The position numbers and the translations under genes were made by a program. From Megalonaias nervosa (Eukaryota > Mollusca > Bivalvia > Unionida > Unionidae), in NCBI GenBank assembly GCA_016617855.1, contig JAECUM010003311.1, forward strand, positions 1-64,000: a stretch of 64,000 bases of DNA. The letters run 5' to 3'. Positions within the stretch are counted from its first letter, which is position 1, and every line of letters starts with the position of its first letter. This document shows positions 12,105-24,040 of the stretch, piece after piece. The notes beneath the pieces were generated by a model. The model was given only the letters and a program-made list of their open reading frames with translations. It searched no databases and had not been told where the DNA came from.

Positions 12105-12665
12105 ATTTACAATTTTATCTCATTCCAGGTCATTAAAAAACCTTCTCCTACATCTATATGTAAATTGTACATTTTCCACTATAACAGATTCCTTAAGGTT
12201 TTCTGTTATAATAATGTTGTTATGTCCTATGCTCTCTCAAATATTTCAGAAAATTATGAGGCAGTCAACCATATGCAGATAAATTAAAACATGCTATAGC
12301 AAGGAAAGCACCCAGTCTTCCAGTAATTGAATTTCTATCACAAATATCTGAGAATTCTGGGGCAATCATCCACCTAGTGATCAATTTCAGTGGATCTCAT
12401 TACCATATACAGGATGACAAGCAAACCTGAGATTGATCCACTGCCCTGGGAGCTGGCTTATAGCTCAGTCTTTATTAGACACAAACTTAAGGGCAGAGCT
12501 GCCTTAGTCCATTAATTCCGCTATCGGATGCAATCCTTTTATGTGTTCTGCATCCAAATGACCATTTTATCAGGCTAGAAACAACTATATTGGCAATTAG
12601 GATTTGTTCAATGTTTCTTTTCATTGCAATATTACAAGAGTTCTATAGGATAGTATGTCCAACAA
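12103..12665. other. non-coding stretch, nothing recognised
   Basis: Unique-looking AT-rich sequence. The pair ggagctggcttatagctcag near 12449 is a short imperfect palindrome but has no tRNA or other RNA structure that I can support. Confidence 0.4.
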
Positions 12666-12976
12666 GTTGGAGATTTCTATACAATTAACACGGTAACTTT
12701 AGCCCTGTTGGAGACAGTGTTGGAGATTTCTATACAATTGACACGGTAACTTTAGCCCTGTTGGAGACAGTGTTGGAGATTTCTATACAATTGACACGGT
12801 AACTTTAGCCCTGTTGGAGACAGTGTTGGAGATTTCTATACAATTAACACGGCAACTTTAGCCCTGGTGGAGACAGTGTTGGAGATTTCTATACAATTAA
12901 CATGGTAACTTTAGTCCTGTTGGAGACAGTGTTGGAGATTTCTGTACAATTAACATGGTAACTTTAGCCCTGTTGG
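12666..12976. repeat. 53-bp minisatellite, about 6 copies
   Basis: Units of 53 bp start gttggagatttctatacaat and include aactttagccctgttggaga. Copies differ at a few positions, for example acacgg against acatgg. The array abuts the left end of the LINE relic that follows. Confidence 0.95.
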
Positions 12977-13690
12977 TCATTGAAAGTCACAAGGGCAAAA
13001 GTTAAGAAAAATGATTTCAAAGTAATGATAAAAGAAATGGATATACAACAGTCTCAAAATAAAAACTATTTGCCTTCATGATAGACAATATCTTGGGCTG
13101 AAAAATGCAAGTTGATAAAGTCATTAAAAAACTAACTCACTGCTTTATCTATTGAACAGAATAAAATCTTACCTCCCTCAAAAACAGAGAAAGATATTCT
13201 ACAATGCATGTATCATGCGACACCTAGAATATTGTTTTTCTATCTGGGGTAATAGTGGTACAGAAAATCAGGAAAGGTTACCATTTTAAAGAAAGAGCAG
13301 CTAGAGATATTCTTTATGCTGATTTAGATACACCATCAACAAATCTTGTTAAAACCCTAAAGTGGCTTCCATTTCAGCAGAGAACTCAGTTTCAAAAGGC
13401 TTTACTAGTCTATCAATCCTTACATGGAATGATTCCTAATTATCTTAAATGTAACTTTAAATTTTTTTAAAAATGTACATATGTATGAACTAAGATCCAT
13501 CTCAAACAACAATTTATATTTATCTAAACCAAATTCAGAGTTTTATAAGAAGAGTTTTGCATTGTCTGGAACCAAACTATGGAATTCCATACCACCTTAT
13601 ATAAAGTCAGCTGACTCATGCCAAGCTTTTTAAAAGCTTCTTAATCAGCATGTACAGAAACAATCATTTGTATGATTTTGTTTAATTCAG

Positions 13691-14022
13691 TACTACTACT
13701 CTTTAAAGCGTCATTATATCATGCACTCAGCTGTAATGTTTTACACTACTACTCTTTAAAGCGTCATTATATCATGCACTCAACTGTAATGTTTTACACT
13801 ACTACTCTTTAAAGTGTCATTATATCATGCACTCAACTGTAATGTTTTACACTACTACTCTTTAAAGCGTCATTATATCATGCACTCAACTGTAATGTTT
13901 TACACTACTACTCTTTAAAGCATCATTATAACATGCACTCAACTGTAATGTTTTACACTACTACTCTTTACAGCGTCATTATATCATGCACTCAACTGTA
14001 ATGTTTTACACTACTACTCTTT
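13691..14022. repeat. 53-bp minisatellite inside the LINE 3'UTR, about 6 copies
   Basis: The unit is gcgtcattatatcatgcact then caactgtaatgttttacact and actactctttaaa. The spacing is exactly 53 (13708 to 13761). It begins just after the reverse transcriptase remnant and lies before the LINE 3' end, so it most likely grew from 3'UTR sequence. Confidence 0.93.
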
Positions 14023-14133
14023 GTATGAATCCTGTATGTACTCCTCCTTACAGCCTTGAACAGATTTTATTGTAGCAGTTGATCACTTCTCTAGTTTTTT
14101 GCAGCATTTTTAGTCTAAAGATACCTTATCTTA

Positions 14134-14178
14134 TTATATATATATATATATATATATATACTTATATATATATATATA

Positions 14179-14227
<49 letters not shown>
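14134..14227. repeat. (AT)n microsatellite with two interruptions
   Basis: A run of AT units about 90 bp long, broken by two short ct-containing interruptions near 14160-14180, in the LINE 3'UTR. Confidence 0.95.
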
Positions 14228-14230
<3 letters not shown>

Positions 14231-14584
14231 GTAGAAGGCCTCAAGGAAGAAGTTTGGTCAGTTGATCAAATGTGCTTCTTCCTTAAATAAAGTCATTATT
14301 ATTATTATTATTATACAGTGAGGGACAAAAATAATGACATGTTAAACATTTTGCTTACAGTTTGACCAAGATACAAGAGATAAAAATCACACAATGAACA
14401 TAGATGATCCAAGTCCAGGTGTGATTAACACTGACTTTGGGCCACAAATAGATTTCATGGAACATGTGTAAAATTAAACAGAATCAAAATATTGGCAGAG
14501 GCCATGGGTTTGTCCCAAAGAATGAAGTTTGAATGTGATGCTGATGAAAAATATGATGAGTTAGATGATAAGCATTTGCGCAAT

Positions 14585-15396
14585 GAACATGATCACATGA
14601 CTTGCCACTATCACTGATGATGAATATGATCACGTCACTTGCCACTATAGCTGATCATGAATATGATCACATGACTTGCCTCTATTGCTGATGATGAGTA
14701 TGATCACATGACTTGACACTATCACTGATGATAAATATGGTCATATGACTTGACACTATCACTGATGATGAATATGATCACATGACTTGCCTCTATTGCT
14801 GATGATGAATATGATCACATGACTTGACTCTATTGCTGATAATGAGTATGATCACATGACTTGACACTATCACTGATGATAAATATGGTCATATGACTTG
14901 ATACTATCACTGATGATGAATATGATCACATGACTTGCCTCTATTGCTGATGATGAATATGATCACATGACTTGACTCTATTGCTGATAATGAGTATGAT
15001 CACATGACTTGATACTATCACTGATGATAAATATGATCACATGACTTGATACTATCACTGATGATGAATATGATCACATGACTTGACTCTATTGCTGATA
15101 ATGAGTATGATCACATGACTTGACACTATCACTGATGATAAATATGGTCATATGACTTGACAATATCACTGATGATGAATATGATCACATGACTTGACTC
15201 TGTTGCTGATGATGAATATGATCACATGACTTGCCAATATCACTGATGATGAATAGGATCACATGACTTGACTCTATTGCTGATGATGAATATGATCACA
15301 TGACTTGACACTATCACTGATGATGAATATGATCACATGACTTGATACTATCACTGATGATGAATATGATCACATGACTTGACACTATCACTGATA
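14585..15396. repeat. 37-bp minisatellite, about 22 copies
   Basis: The core is gatgaatatgatcacatgac followed by ttgacactatcactgat. Two alternating variants, tctattgct and actatcact, occur in irregular order, and a few units carry ggtcat for gatcac. Confidence 0.95.
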
Positions 15397-16602
15397 ATTA
15401 TTGTATGTCATAATAGTCAAGTGAAATAAATAATAAATAAATAACTTTTCCAGAAAACTATCACTTTTTTATTCTTTTTTTATAAGCAAGAAGCTAAATA
15501 TTCATTTCAAAGAAATTTCATATTTCCTCAAGAAGAGAGAGTTTACTCAAACACATCATTTCGGCATGGGGGAGGGCTTCATCCCTCCATTATCCATCAC
15601 CAGGAAATTTCCATTTTTTGCGCTACTTTTCCAATTCAGCCTGCTACTTTGTTTTCATATTGTGCCTACCCCCTGACTAGGAGAAAGGATAACTAATGGA
15701 TGCTAAAAAGTGGACAAAAAGGCTATGGTCTATGACCAGTAGAACTAAAAACAGATGATTTAAATATCAACATTAGAAACTGTCTAGGTGTCAGACATGC
15801 TTTAAGACCTTGACTCTCAATTTCAACAGATTTACGGAGATTGCTATTATTGCTAAATATTGAGCAATTATTGTTACAGTTTATAAAGTGTTCTTCCCAA
15901 ATGGAACATTTTTCATATGAATGATTTCAATGAAATGTCATACAGAGCACACACTCAACTATGAAATTGATGCAGTAGATAAAAACCTATTGTGCTGTAG
16001 ATATCATATCGGCATTTGAGCCGATACTTTAGATATTGCATCAGCCCATAGTTTTTATATACATTTTCAAGCAGCATGTTGATGATGAAGATATATACAT
16101 CATCAATTCCCCATTGAAAACTTCCCATGTCAGTATTATTTGGCCAATACACTGAGAGATCATACAAACAGAGGCTTGCTGCCGATAGAAAATCAATAAA
16201 TTGAAAGCATCTACCTGGAGAACAGGTATCATCTAACAGGTAAATAATATATAATGGGCTTCACTTAGTCATATAATGGAACAAATCAAACATGAAATTG
16301 GTGGTATGTTCACTTAACGAACAAATCATGAGATAATACTGATTTTTATTAGTAACTATTCTTACATAAGAAATCTTCAGTGTGATCCTGGGATCTGTAA
16401 CTTTATATGGCTTATTTTGAGGAATCAGATGTGAAATGCATGCATTCAGTTAGCTGAATATATTAAATTTTATACCATGGAATACTAATCTCAGGCTAAG
16501 AAGGGATTCAGTCAGGTTATTACTTAACCAAATAATTACTTCACAAACAAGTTCTCCATGAATTTCGGACCCACAGAAACAGTTCTTAGAACTGCACTTA
16601 AC
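15397..16602. other. non-coding stretch, nothing recognised
   Basis: Short frames near 15955..16232 have no recognisable domain. No repeat structure is visible. Confidence 0.45.
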
Positions 16603-16750
16603 CAGGGCTACTGACAGGGTATGACAACTTGGACAAATTTCTGGGGGCCCACAATTGGTCAGGGGGCCCACTGTCATCACAATTTGTAATTCATAGGGGC
16701 CTACTAAAGAATTTGTTTCCAAGGGCCCACAAATCCTGTCTGCAGCCCTG
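16603..16750. mobile_element. hAT-like MITE, 148 bp
   Basis: The ends are inverted: the left begins cagggctactgacaggg, and the reverse complement of the right begins cagggctgcagacagg. The flanks carry an 8-bp direct repeat, cacttaac at 16595-16602 and cacttagc at 16751-16758 (7 of 8 identical). CAG at the termini and an 8-bp target duplication are features of the hAT superfamily. The length and lack of coding sequence make it non-autonomous. A minus-strand frame across it is incidental. Confidence 0.75.
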
Positions 16751-17079
16751 CACTTAGCTGGTTATATTTCTGTATATATAGGAATTCTAATGCCAGTGAA
16801 GAAATTTGCATGACATGCTTGCATTTATCATGCAAAGACAAAAACTGGGGTAAAAAATGAGGAACTTTAATAGCATACATTAGAAATGCAGTGATATAAG
16901 AATATAATGAAGGAATTGATTTGACTTTTAACATTGGCCACAATAAGCATCCAATGACAGGCCTTCATGTTGCTGAATTTCAACAACCCAATATGACCAT
17001 CTTAACAGCCTATAATCCTACCATAGTTTTATTGGTGAGAAAAACAGTTTAACTAAGTGTGAAATTAATCACCATATCT

Positions 17080-17624
17080 GCTTGTCTTATAATGCATGCC
17101 AAGTTACCAATAGCACATTGCTTGTTTATGATGCATGCCAAGTTACCAATAGCACATTGCTTGTCTTATGATGCATGCCAAGTTACCAATAGCATATTGC
17201 TTGTCTTATGATGCATGCCAAGTTACCAATAGCACAGACAGACTTAAATGCATGCCAAGTTACCAATAGCACATTGCTTGTCTTATGATGCATGCCAAGT
17301 TGCCAATAGCACATTGCTTGTCTTATGATGCATGCCAAGTTACCAATAGCACATTGCTTGTCTTATGATGCATGCCAAGTTACCAATAGCACATTGCTTG
17401 TCTTATGATGCATGCCAAGTTACCAATAGCACATTGCTTGTCTTATGATGCATGCCAAGTTGCCAACAGCACATTGCTTGTCTTATGATGTATGTCAAGT
17501 TACCAATAGCACATTGCTTGTCTTATGATGCATGCCAAGTTACCAATAGCACATTGCTTGTCTTATGATGCATGCCAAGTTACCAATAGCACATTGCTTG
17601 TCTTATAATGCATGCCAAGTTACA
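17080..17624. repeat. 40-bp minisatellite, about 13 copies
   Basis: The unit is ttgcttgtcttatgatgcat plus gccaagttaccaatagcaca. One shortened unit (near 17236-17256) carries agacttaaatg, a sequence that also ends the array near 17628. This suggests the right junction was once copied into the array. Confidence 0.95.
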
Positions 17625-18049
17625 GACTTAAATGGACAGGCTCCAGTTTCACTAAAATTCTCCTCATTTTGAGATTTTACATTATCATGCTTATGAAGTT
17701 TTAGACAATACCAATAATTTTTTCCAAGACAGACAGAAGCAGTATGTAAACTCACTTTTTAGGTTTAAAATTTAACACACAGAAATGTTTTTTAATTTTG
17801 AAAAATGAGCTGAGAAATAATGGAAATTTGAGGAAATTCAAAAACTTTCCTGAGGGATAAACTAAATCTCCTTTCTTAAATTCTAGAAAATTCAAGGTCT
17901 TATGAATGTATTTTTATCCCTGATGCATACTGAATGTTACGGAAAATTCAAAGTTTTATGACTGTATTTTAATCCCTGATGCAGCTTGAATGTTCTGTGA
18001 AATAACCCTTGTTACCAACCAAGTAGTAAGAAAGATATTCGCAAATCTC
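17625..18049. other. non-coding; short direct duplication
   Basis: A block of about 65 bp (aaaattcaaggtcttatgaa and following) occurs twice, near 17888 and 17943. Nothing else is recognised. Confidence 0.45.
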
Positions 18050-18699
18050 AATATGAAGAAAGTGATATTCAGCCATATCTGGACTATTGTAATGTAATTT
18101 GGCGTAATACCTCTAATTCAAACATAACAACACTTTTAAGACTCCAAAAGAGGGGCTTGCCATTTAATTCTAGATCAATGTATAGACAATTTCCAGGATG
18201 CAATGAATAATCTAAAGATTTTAACAATACATGAAAGAACATTTCTTAGAAAGGACAAATTGATGTATCCAGAAAAGCCATTCCTGTCTATCTAAGCAAT
18301 ATCTTTCACCAAAGAGATGCTGATGGTACTCCAAATTTAAGGTCCATAAGAAGCAAAAATTACATTATACCAAGGCCAAAGAAGGAATTGTTTAAAAAAA
18401 AGTTTTCAATATACTGGTCTACTGGTATGGAACAACATTCCCAGTGACATAAGGCAGGCTCCTAACCTTTTTTCTTTTCATAATCAATGTCTCAAATGGA
18501 TGAAATCTTTAGACAACTGGATAGTTCTAGTACAATAAATACCACCTGCTTTTCTGTAATTTTGCTTCATTTTAACAGTTGAACTTTTCAATGCAAGATG
18601 ATATTTTATATTTTATATATGTTTATGTATTCACAGATGCCTGTGCATGTGTTCCAGGCCTGATACTTTGACTTTTAAAATCACTTCATTATTTAGTGT
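18050..18699 (+). pseudogene. second decayed CR1/L2-like LINE, C-terminal part
   Basis: The plus strand encodes IQPYLDYCNVIWRNTSNSN from about 18072, then a LLRLQKR block, the same conserved C-terminal region as in the LINE at 13.0 kb. Downstream pieces match the LRSIRSKN and FKKKFSIY-type block in shifted frames. The copy is interrupted at 18700 by an LTR, and its 3' end resumes at 19609. It has multiple stops and shifts and is non-functional. Confidence 0.7.
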
Positions 18700-19604
18700 T
18701 GTTACGTGTCTAGGCTCATACAAAAGTAACAAGAAAAGAGTGAAGACAAAAAGCTTTGTAAAATTTAACAAAATAATTTATTTCCCTAGAAAAACAAGGT
18801 AAAAATGAGAAAAAGGACTTATGGTTTATGAATCAAATCCAAAATTAATCCAAGAATTAAAAATTATAAGTCCTATCAATAAAACGTCCTAAGTGAATCA
18901 CAGTTCGAATCCTGATGAAATTCAAGATAGAAGGCGATGACATATGTCGTAACTTTCAAAGTGTTGCCGTGTCAACAGTTCCTTGTTGAATTACAAAGAA
19001 TAATATTCCAGTTTGGAATTCTAAATAATTTTCAATAGATGTCTTTGTCCAGGAATTTTGTAAGGAGCACTTATATGTATATTTCTCCAGGGAAACGAAT
19101 CATTAATTTCCCCCCAAAAATAAAATTTCAACTCAAACTGGTCACAACAAAACACCTTTGAGCTTCAAAGGTTGAAAGCACAACTGGCTATTTATTCTTA
19201 TAACATTGAATTATAAGACTATCTAAAATGCAAAACAGATTCCCGTATGAGGGTCACGTGATCACCTCTTTAAAAGAACATAAAAACATTATATGCCGAT
19301 TATCACCTACGCTAGGTATGGCCTTAGCTAAAATCAATGGTTCTTACTCTGAAAAACAAAAATAACAAAATTAAAAAAGCTATTTACTCCAAACTCTATC
19401 TGATTTCTGAATCAATGTCAGCAAATAGATACAATGTTTCAACTACTGGTTGTTTGCCAGGTCAAACAGAACTGAACTGAATTTCTAAAAATAATATCAA
19501 ATCCAGTAGACAAAATTATCATTACAATAACATGTAATGGAATAAAATAAAATAAAAAAAATTTAAAACTAACAAACAAGTAATTAAATTACATATACAT
19601 AACA
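18700..19604 (-). mobile_element. solo LTR of the Gmr1-like family, nested in a LINE
   Basis: This 905-bp LTR starts tgttacgtgtctagg and ends acatatacataaca, giving 5-bp inverted ends (TGTTA/TAACA). It is collinear with both LTRs of the element at 48097..54878. It is flanked by a 4-bp direct repeat, gtgt at 18696-18699 and 19605-19608, and no internal retroviral-type sequence is present. Recombination between the two LTRs of a former full element is the standard explanation for such a structure. Confidence 0.9.
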
Positions 19605-19608
19605 GTGT

Positions 19609-19719
19609 CAAGCCAGATTCTTCACATCATGTTGTATATACTGTATATATTGTACATAACAGATAGAAGGCCTCAAGGTAGATTAGTTCTGTAACTAATT
19701 GAGTTACCTTCTCTAAATA

Positions 19720-19777
<58 letters not shown>

Positions 19778-19784
19778 GAAGAAG
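19609..19784 (+). mobile_element. 3' end of the interrupted LINE
   Basis: After the LTR the LINE 3'UTR continues: gaaggcctcaaggtagatta, the self-complementary attagttctgtaactaat, then (TTA)n of about 20 units. The same end is found at 14228..14313, which shows the two halves belong to one insertion. Confidence 0.7.
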
Positions 19785-20229
19785 AAATTGTGATATGTTA
19801 ATGTTCCAATTATGAGGAATAGCGATAACAAAATTCTCCAGATGTCAGATCTACACCATTTTCATTTAGTACTGACAAGACATCTTAAGAAGTGTTCTGG
19901 TGAAAACCCAATGTTAACATGACTTTCCATCTAGGACAAGTAGCAATACAATTTTCAAAGTTGACATTGGTGACAATATTGGATATGACATTGGCACAAA
20001 TTTTAATTAGGAACATACCCAGATACCATAAGAAATCTTCCAGTGAAAAACTCCATGCTGATATGACTTCCATTCAGATGGAGTAGCTATAACAATATTT
20101 TCAAGATGTCCACTGTAGTGATTATATTGAATGTCCAGGTTGCACCATATTCACCACAAGAAATCTCCTTAAATTCACATGCAGTTATGACTTTCCATTC
20201 AGGAGTAGCAATATCAAGATTTTCAAGTG
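19785..20229. repeat. diverged tandem repeat of about 125 bp, block 1
   Basis: Recurring phrases in order: agaaatcttccagtgaaaa, atgactttccattcagga, gtagcaataacaagattttc, gatgtccactgtagtga and caccattttcatttagtac. About three and a half units are recognisable at well below perfect identity. The same phrases occur at 21586..21745 and 24041..24475. Confidence 0.65.
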
Positions 20230-21365
20230 CCTAGTTGTAATGTATATACACAATGTACCTAGCTGTACTGTATATACACAATGTACATAGTTGTACTGTA
20301 TATACACAATGTACATAGTTGTACTGTATATGCACAATGTACCTAGTTGTACTGTATATGCACGGTGTACCTAGTTGTACTGTATATACACAATGTACCT
20401 AGTTGTACTGTATATACAGTGTACCTAGTTGTACTGTATATACACAATGTACCTAGTTGTACTGTATATACACAGTGTACCTAGTTTACTGTATATACAC
20501 AATGTACCTAGTTGTACTGTATATACACAATGTACCTAATTGTACTGTATATAAACCATGTACCTAGTTGTACTGTATATACACAATGTACCTAGTTGTA
20601 CTGCATATACACAGTGTACCTAGTTGTACTGTATATGCACAATGTACCTAGTTGTACTGTATATACACAGTGTACCTAGTTGTACTGTATATTCACAATG
20701 TACCTAGTTGTACTGCATATACACAGTGTACCTAGTTGTACTGTATATACACAATGTACCTAGTTGTACTGCATATACAGAGTGTACCTAGTTGTACTGT
20801 ATATACACAATGTACCTAGTTGTACCGTATATACACAGTGTACCTAGTTGTACCGTATATACACAATGTACCTAGTTGTACTGTATATACACAGTGTACA
20901 TAGTTGTACTGTATATACACAATGTACGTAGTTGTACTATATATGCATAATCTACCTAGTTGTACTGTATGTACACAATGTACCTAGTTGTACTGTATAT
21001 ACACAATGTACCTAGTTGTACTGTGTATATGCAATGTACCTAGTTGTACTGTATATACACAATGTACCTAGTTGTACTGTATATACACAATGTACGTAGT
21101 TGTACTGTATATACACAATGTACCTAGTTTTGCTGTATATACATAATGTACCTAGTTGTACTGTATATACATAATGTACCTAGTTGTACTATATATACAT
21201 AATGTACTGTATATACATAATGTACCTAGTTGTACTGTATATACATAATGTACCCAGTTAGAGCATGTTCATATAAATCTTCATAATGTACTGTATATAC
21301 ATAATGTACCTAGTTGTACTGTATATACATAATGTACCCAGTTAGAGCATGTTCATATAAATCTT
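20230..21365. repeat. 28-bp minisatellite, about 38 copies
   Basis: The unit is ctagttgtactgtatataca plus caatgtac. The right end shows a longer 84-bp duplication that includes the non-repeat flank ttagagcatgttcatataaa (near 21258 and 21342). The unit resembles part of the LINE 3'UTR (gttgtatatactgtatatat near 19631). Confidence 0.95.
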
Positions 21366-21403
21366 CTGTTTATGTCCATATATAAATATAGCTTATTATT
21401 AAT

Positions 21404-21404
21404 G

Positions 21405-21450
<46 letters not shown>
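21404..21450. repeat. (GT)n microsatellite
   Basis: About 22 GT units. Opposite-strand frames encoding HTHTHT or VCVCVC are artefacts of it. Confidence 0.95.
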
Positions 21451-21454
<4 letters not shown>

Positions 21455-21459
21455 CTATG

Positions 21460-21585
21460 TACATGTACTTTGAATGTAAATATGCATATAATAGAGTGCC
21501 ACAAGGAGATTAGTTCCATGCAACTAATTGTGTCAACATTTTTAAATAAAGTCATTATTATTAATATTATTATTGTTATTATTAT
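21460..21585 (+). mobile_element. LINE 3' tail
   Basis: It contains gccacaaggagattagttcc, atgcaactaattgtg, then aaataaagtcattatta and TTA-like units, matching the other LINE ends at 14228 and 19650. It splits the diverged repeat at 19785..20229 and 21586..21745. Confidence 0.65.
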
Positions 21586-21745
21586 AAGAAGTCTTTTAGA
21601 GAAAACCCCATGTCAATATGATCATCCATTCAGGAAGTGACAATAACAAGATTTTAAGATTTTCTTAATGGTTGCTGTTGCAGCTTAACTGATATCTGAG
21701 CAACACCATTATTATGAAGGACCAACTAGACCTTAGGATCATTGT
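21586..21745. repeat. diverged 125-bp repeat, block 2
   Basis: It starts agaagtcttttagagaaaac and continues catccattcaggaag and gacaataacaagatttt, continuing block 1 across the LINE tail and the minisatellite. Confidence 0.6.
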
Positions 21746-22101
21746 GTGCAATGCAAGTCTCCAAATAAAAATAGTTTAGGAGGAGTAGTAATAAGAAACC
21801 GGTGGACAGATGTCAGACAACAGGCCAACCCATACCCTCTATGACCAGCAGAGCTAAAACCCAACCAGAAATAACCCTGCTGAACGTTGAGTATGTTTTA
21901 TAGACAATCAAATATGGTAGCTGCATTTGTGCGGTACCTCCTGAGGTGTGAGAAAATTCCAGGCAGGCAGCAGTACTCTTTAGACCCTTGTTGCATAACA
22001 AGTAATAAGAAAACAGGCAGAAATGTGTCCAGAAACTTATTACAGTTTCAAGAACCTGTGGACCCCCTATCAGGGTGCTGACATTACAACATAAAATTAT
22101 A
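21746..22101. other. non-coding stretch
   Basis: Short frames on both strands (21813..22151 minus, 21887..22081 plus) have no recognised domain. They overlap each other antisense and are probably chance. Confidence 0.4.
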
Positions 22102-22203
22102 GTGATATGGATACTATATGTAACATGTGATATGGATACTATATGTAACATGTGATATGGATACTATATGTAACATGTGATATGGATACTATATGTAACA
22201 TGT
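22102..22203. repeat. 25-bp tandem repeat, 4 copies
   Basis: Four nearly perfect units of gtgatatggatactatatgt plus aacat. Confidence 0.95.
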
Positions 22204-24040
22204 GCAGGAATCAGAGTATGAATAAAATAGCTGTGTTTGCATCTTATAGTTTTAAACTTAAAAGATGAGATTCTGAAATGGATTTTATAACATCAGTAAG
22301 AAACACACACTGAATATAAGCAGAAGCCAATTTGAAATCCAACTGTTTGTTTACTCTATCTGTAACACACTTTTTGAACACCCATTAAAGAATGTTATAT
22401 TAGCTGAAAGAAGGCATTCACCTAATTTTGCCCAAAAATGTAATTACAATGTTCATCATGGAGGGCATTTTTGCATGAAGCTGGTATTGGTATGTGTCTT
22501 TGTAAAACAACAAAAAATACCAATGATTATGTTTTTGTAAGCAAGTTCTCAAGAATCAAGGCAGCTCCTTGTTTCTTTTTTGCACTTAAGTTTTGTTTAA
22601 TTTCAATTCATTTATTATTGTTGACTATTCATTTTCAATTACAGATTACAATTCATTCCAGTTAGGAACTGTATTATTTTTCATTATATCAGTTATTTCA
22701 TTCAGTGCGCATCATTGTGTTAAAAATCCAGTGTTGGAATGTATGCACATGAGTTTGGTGTAGGATTTTTCTATCTTTAATCATCTATAAATAAACATCT
22801 TGTTTTCATTATCATTCTTAGTGTCTTCATAGTAATAATCTGATCACAGACTGATTTTCATCTTCTTCCATTGATCTATGACAATTTGACCCTGAAATCT
22901 ATAAGCTTATTCCTTACACCAAGTGCAAGCCATTCATAAAGATTGATATAGGTCTGTGATGTTGAACAAAATTTATTGCACAGAAATTGTTTCTATTATA
23001 TTTAATCACCCTCTCATGAGGAACCATGTCTCATGTACTCAACATGTCTCACATACTCAACTAATTCAGGAATTTTCTATATAAGCAGCAGAAAATTATT
23101 TCAACATATTGCGTGGTTGTACATTGGTTGAGCTCTCAGGGGGTAGCTTAGTTACCTCTGTCCCACATAATGATCAAGGGGGCACTTTTGTTACCTTTGT
23201 CCCACATAATGGTCAAGATCTGTGAATTCGTTAAAGTAAGGGGGACACTGGAAATTTTGGGTAGGGGAATTCCCTTGGTTTACTCAGGGTGTAACACTAT
23301 ATTCCCACAAAAGTGTATGAAACTGAAACAAAGGCTCCATGGATGACAAGAGTCTTGCCTGTGAACAGCAACAGAATGATGTAGCTTTCTGATTAATAAT
23401 GATATATGTGCAGTTCTGGTCCCATTGAAAAATAAAATTAGGGTCAGTAGGTTGGTACCAATGGGTTTCTTTTGGGAGGGGGGAGGTCAGGACAGATTTA
23501 AATGATGCATAACCTAGAAACTGTCATTTGCATCCTGAATTTAATTTTGATCGTAGTTACATCCCTTTGTTATTATTTTTCTTGATTTTTTTTTTCCCCA
23601 CTTTTTTTTCTCTCCAAAAATGTAGGGTTGGGAGGAAAAAATAGGGTCAGTCAGGTAACTAGAACCACACATACTTTTTTCTTTGGCCTTATGCACAATG
23701 TAGACAGGAGATACCTGATGTGTTAAAAATCCAAAACACACACACACACACATACCAGCATGAAATGGTACACACTTCAGGTATATAACTATTAGATCAT
23801 TTCTTTTGAATGCAAAATGTGAAAGAAAAAATGCAGAATTTCAAAAACTTAAAAACACATAATCTGTGACACCACTGATGACAACAACAATGACATCACT
23901 GCCATCGCCATGGGAAAAGAAATCCTTATTTCTTTAAGGTACAAGCAAACAACATTTCTATGATATTAATCAAAAGTTCCTCAAAAGGACTGATGCTCTA
24001 ATGTCTCAAATTTTTTTAAATATAAATTCACAAGAAGACC
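22204..24040. other. non-coding stretch with a short duplication and a CA tract
   Basis: A two-copy block (ttacctctgtcccacataat, near 23151 and 23190) and a short (AC)n at about 23734-23752 are visible. No gene is supported. Confidence 0.45.

Larger units (their letters stand above)
12985..14313 (+). mobile_element. decayed CR1/L2-like LINE, 3' part with expanded 3'UTR
   Basis: From about 12985 the plus strand encodes the C-terminal region of a non-LTR reverse transcriptase, broken by frameshifts. Motifs seen are MRHLEYCFSIWGNSG (near 13216), then KERAARDILYADLDTPS, LKWLPFQQRTQFQKALLVY, and after a further frame change SGTKLWNSIPPYI (near 13565). The 3'UTR contains a 53-bp minisatellite and an AT tract. 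It finishes with gaaggcctcaaggaagaag, aataaagtca and (TTA)n, a 3' end shared with other fragments here. It lies in sense orientation and is non-functional. Confidence 0.75.

Noticed and set aside
13255..13470. A small host gene of 71 codons
   Set aside because: It is the RAAR and WLPF block of a LINE reverse transcriptase C-terminus, in a broken frame.
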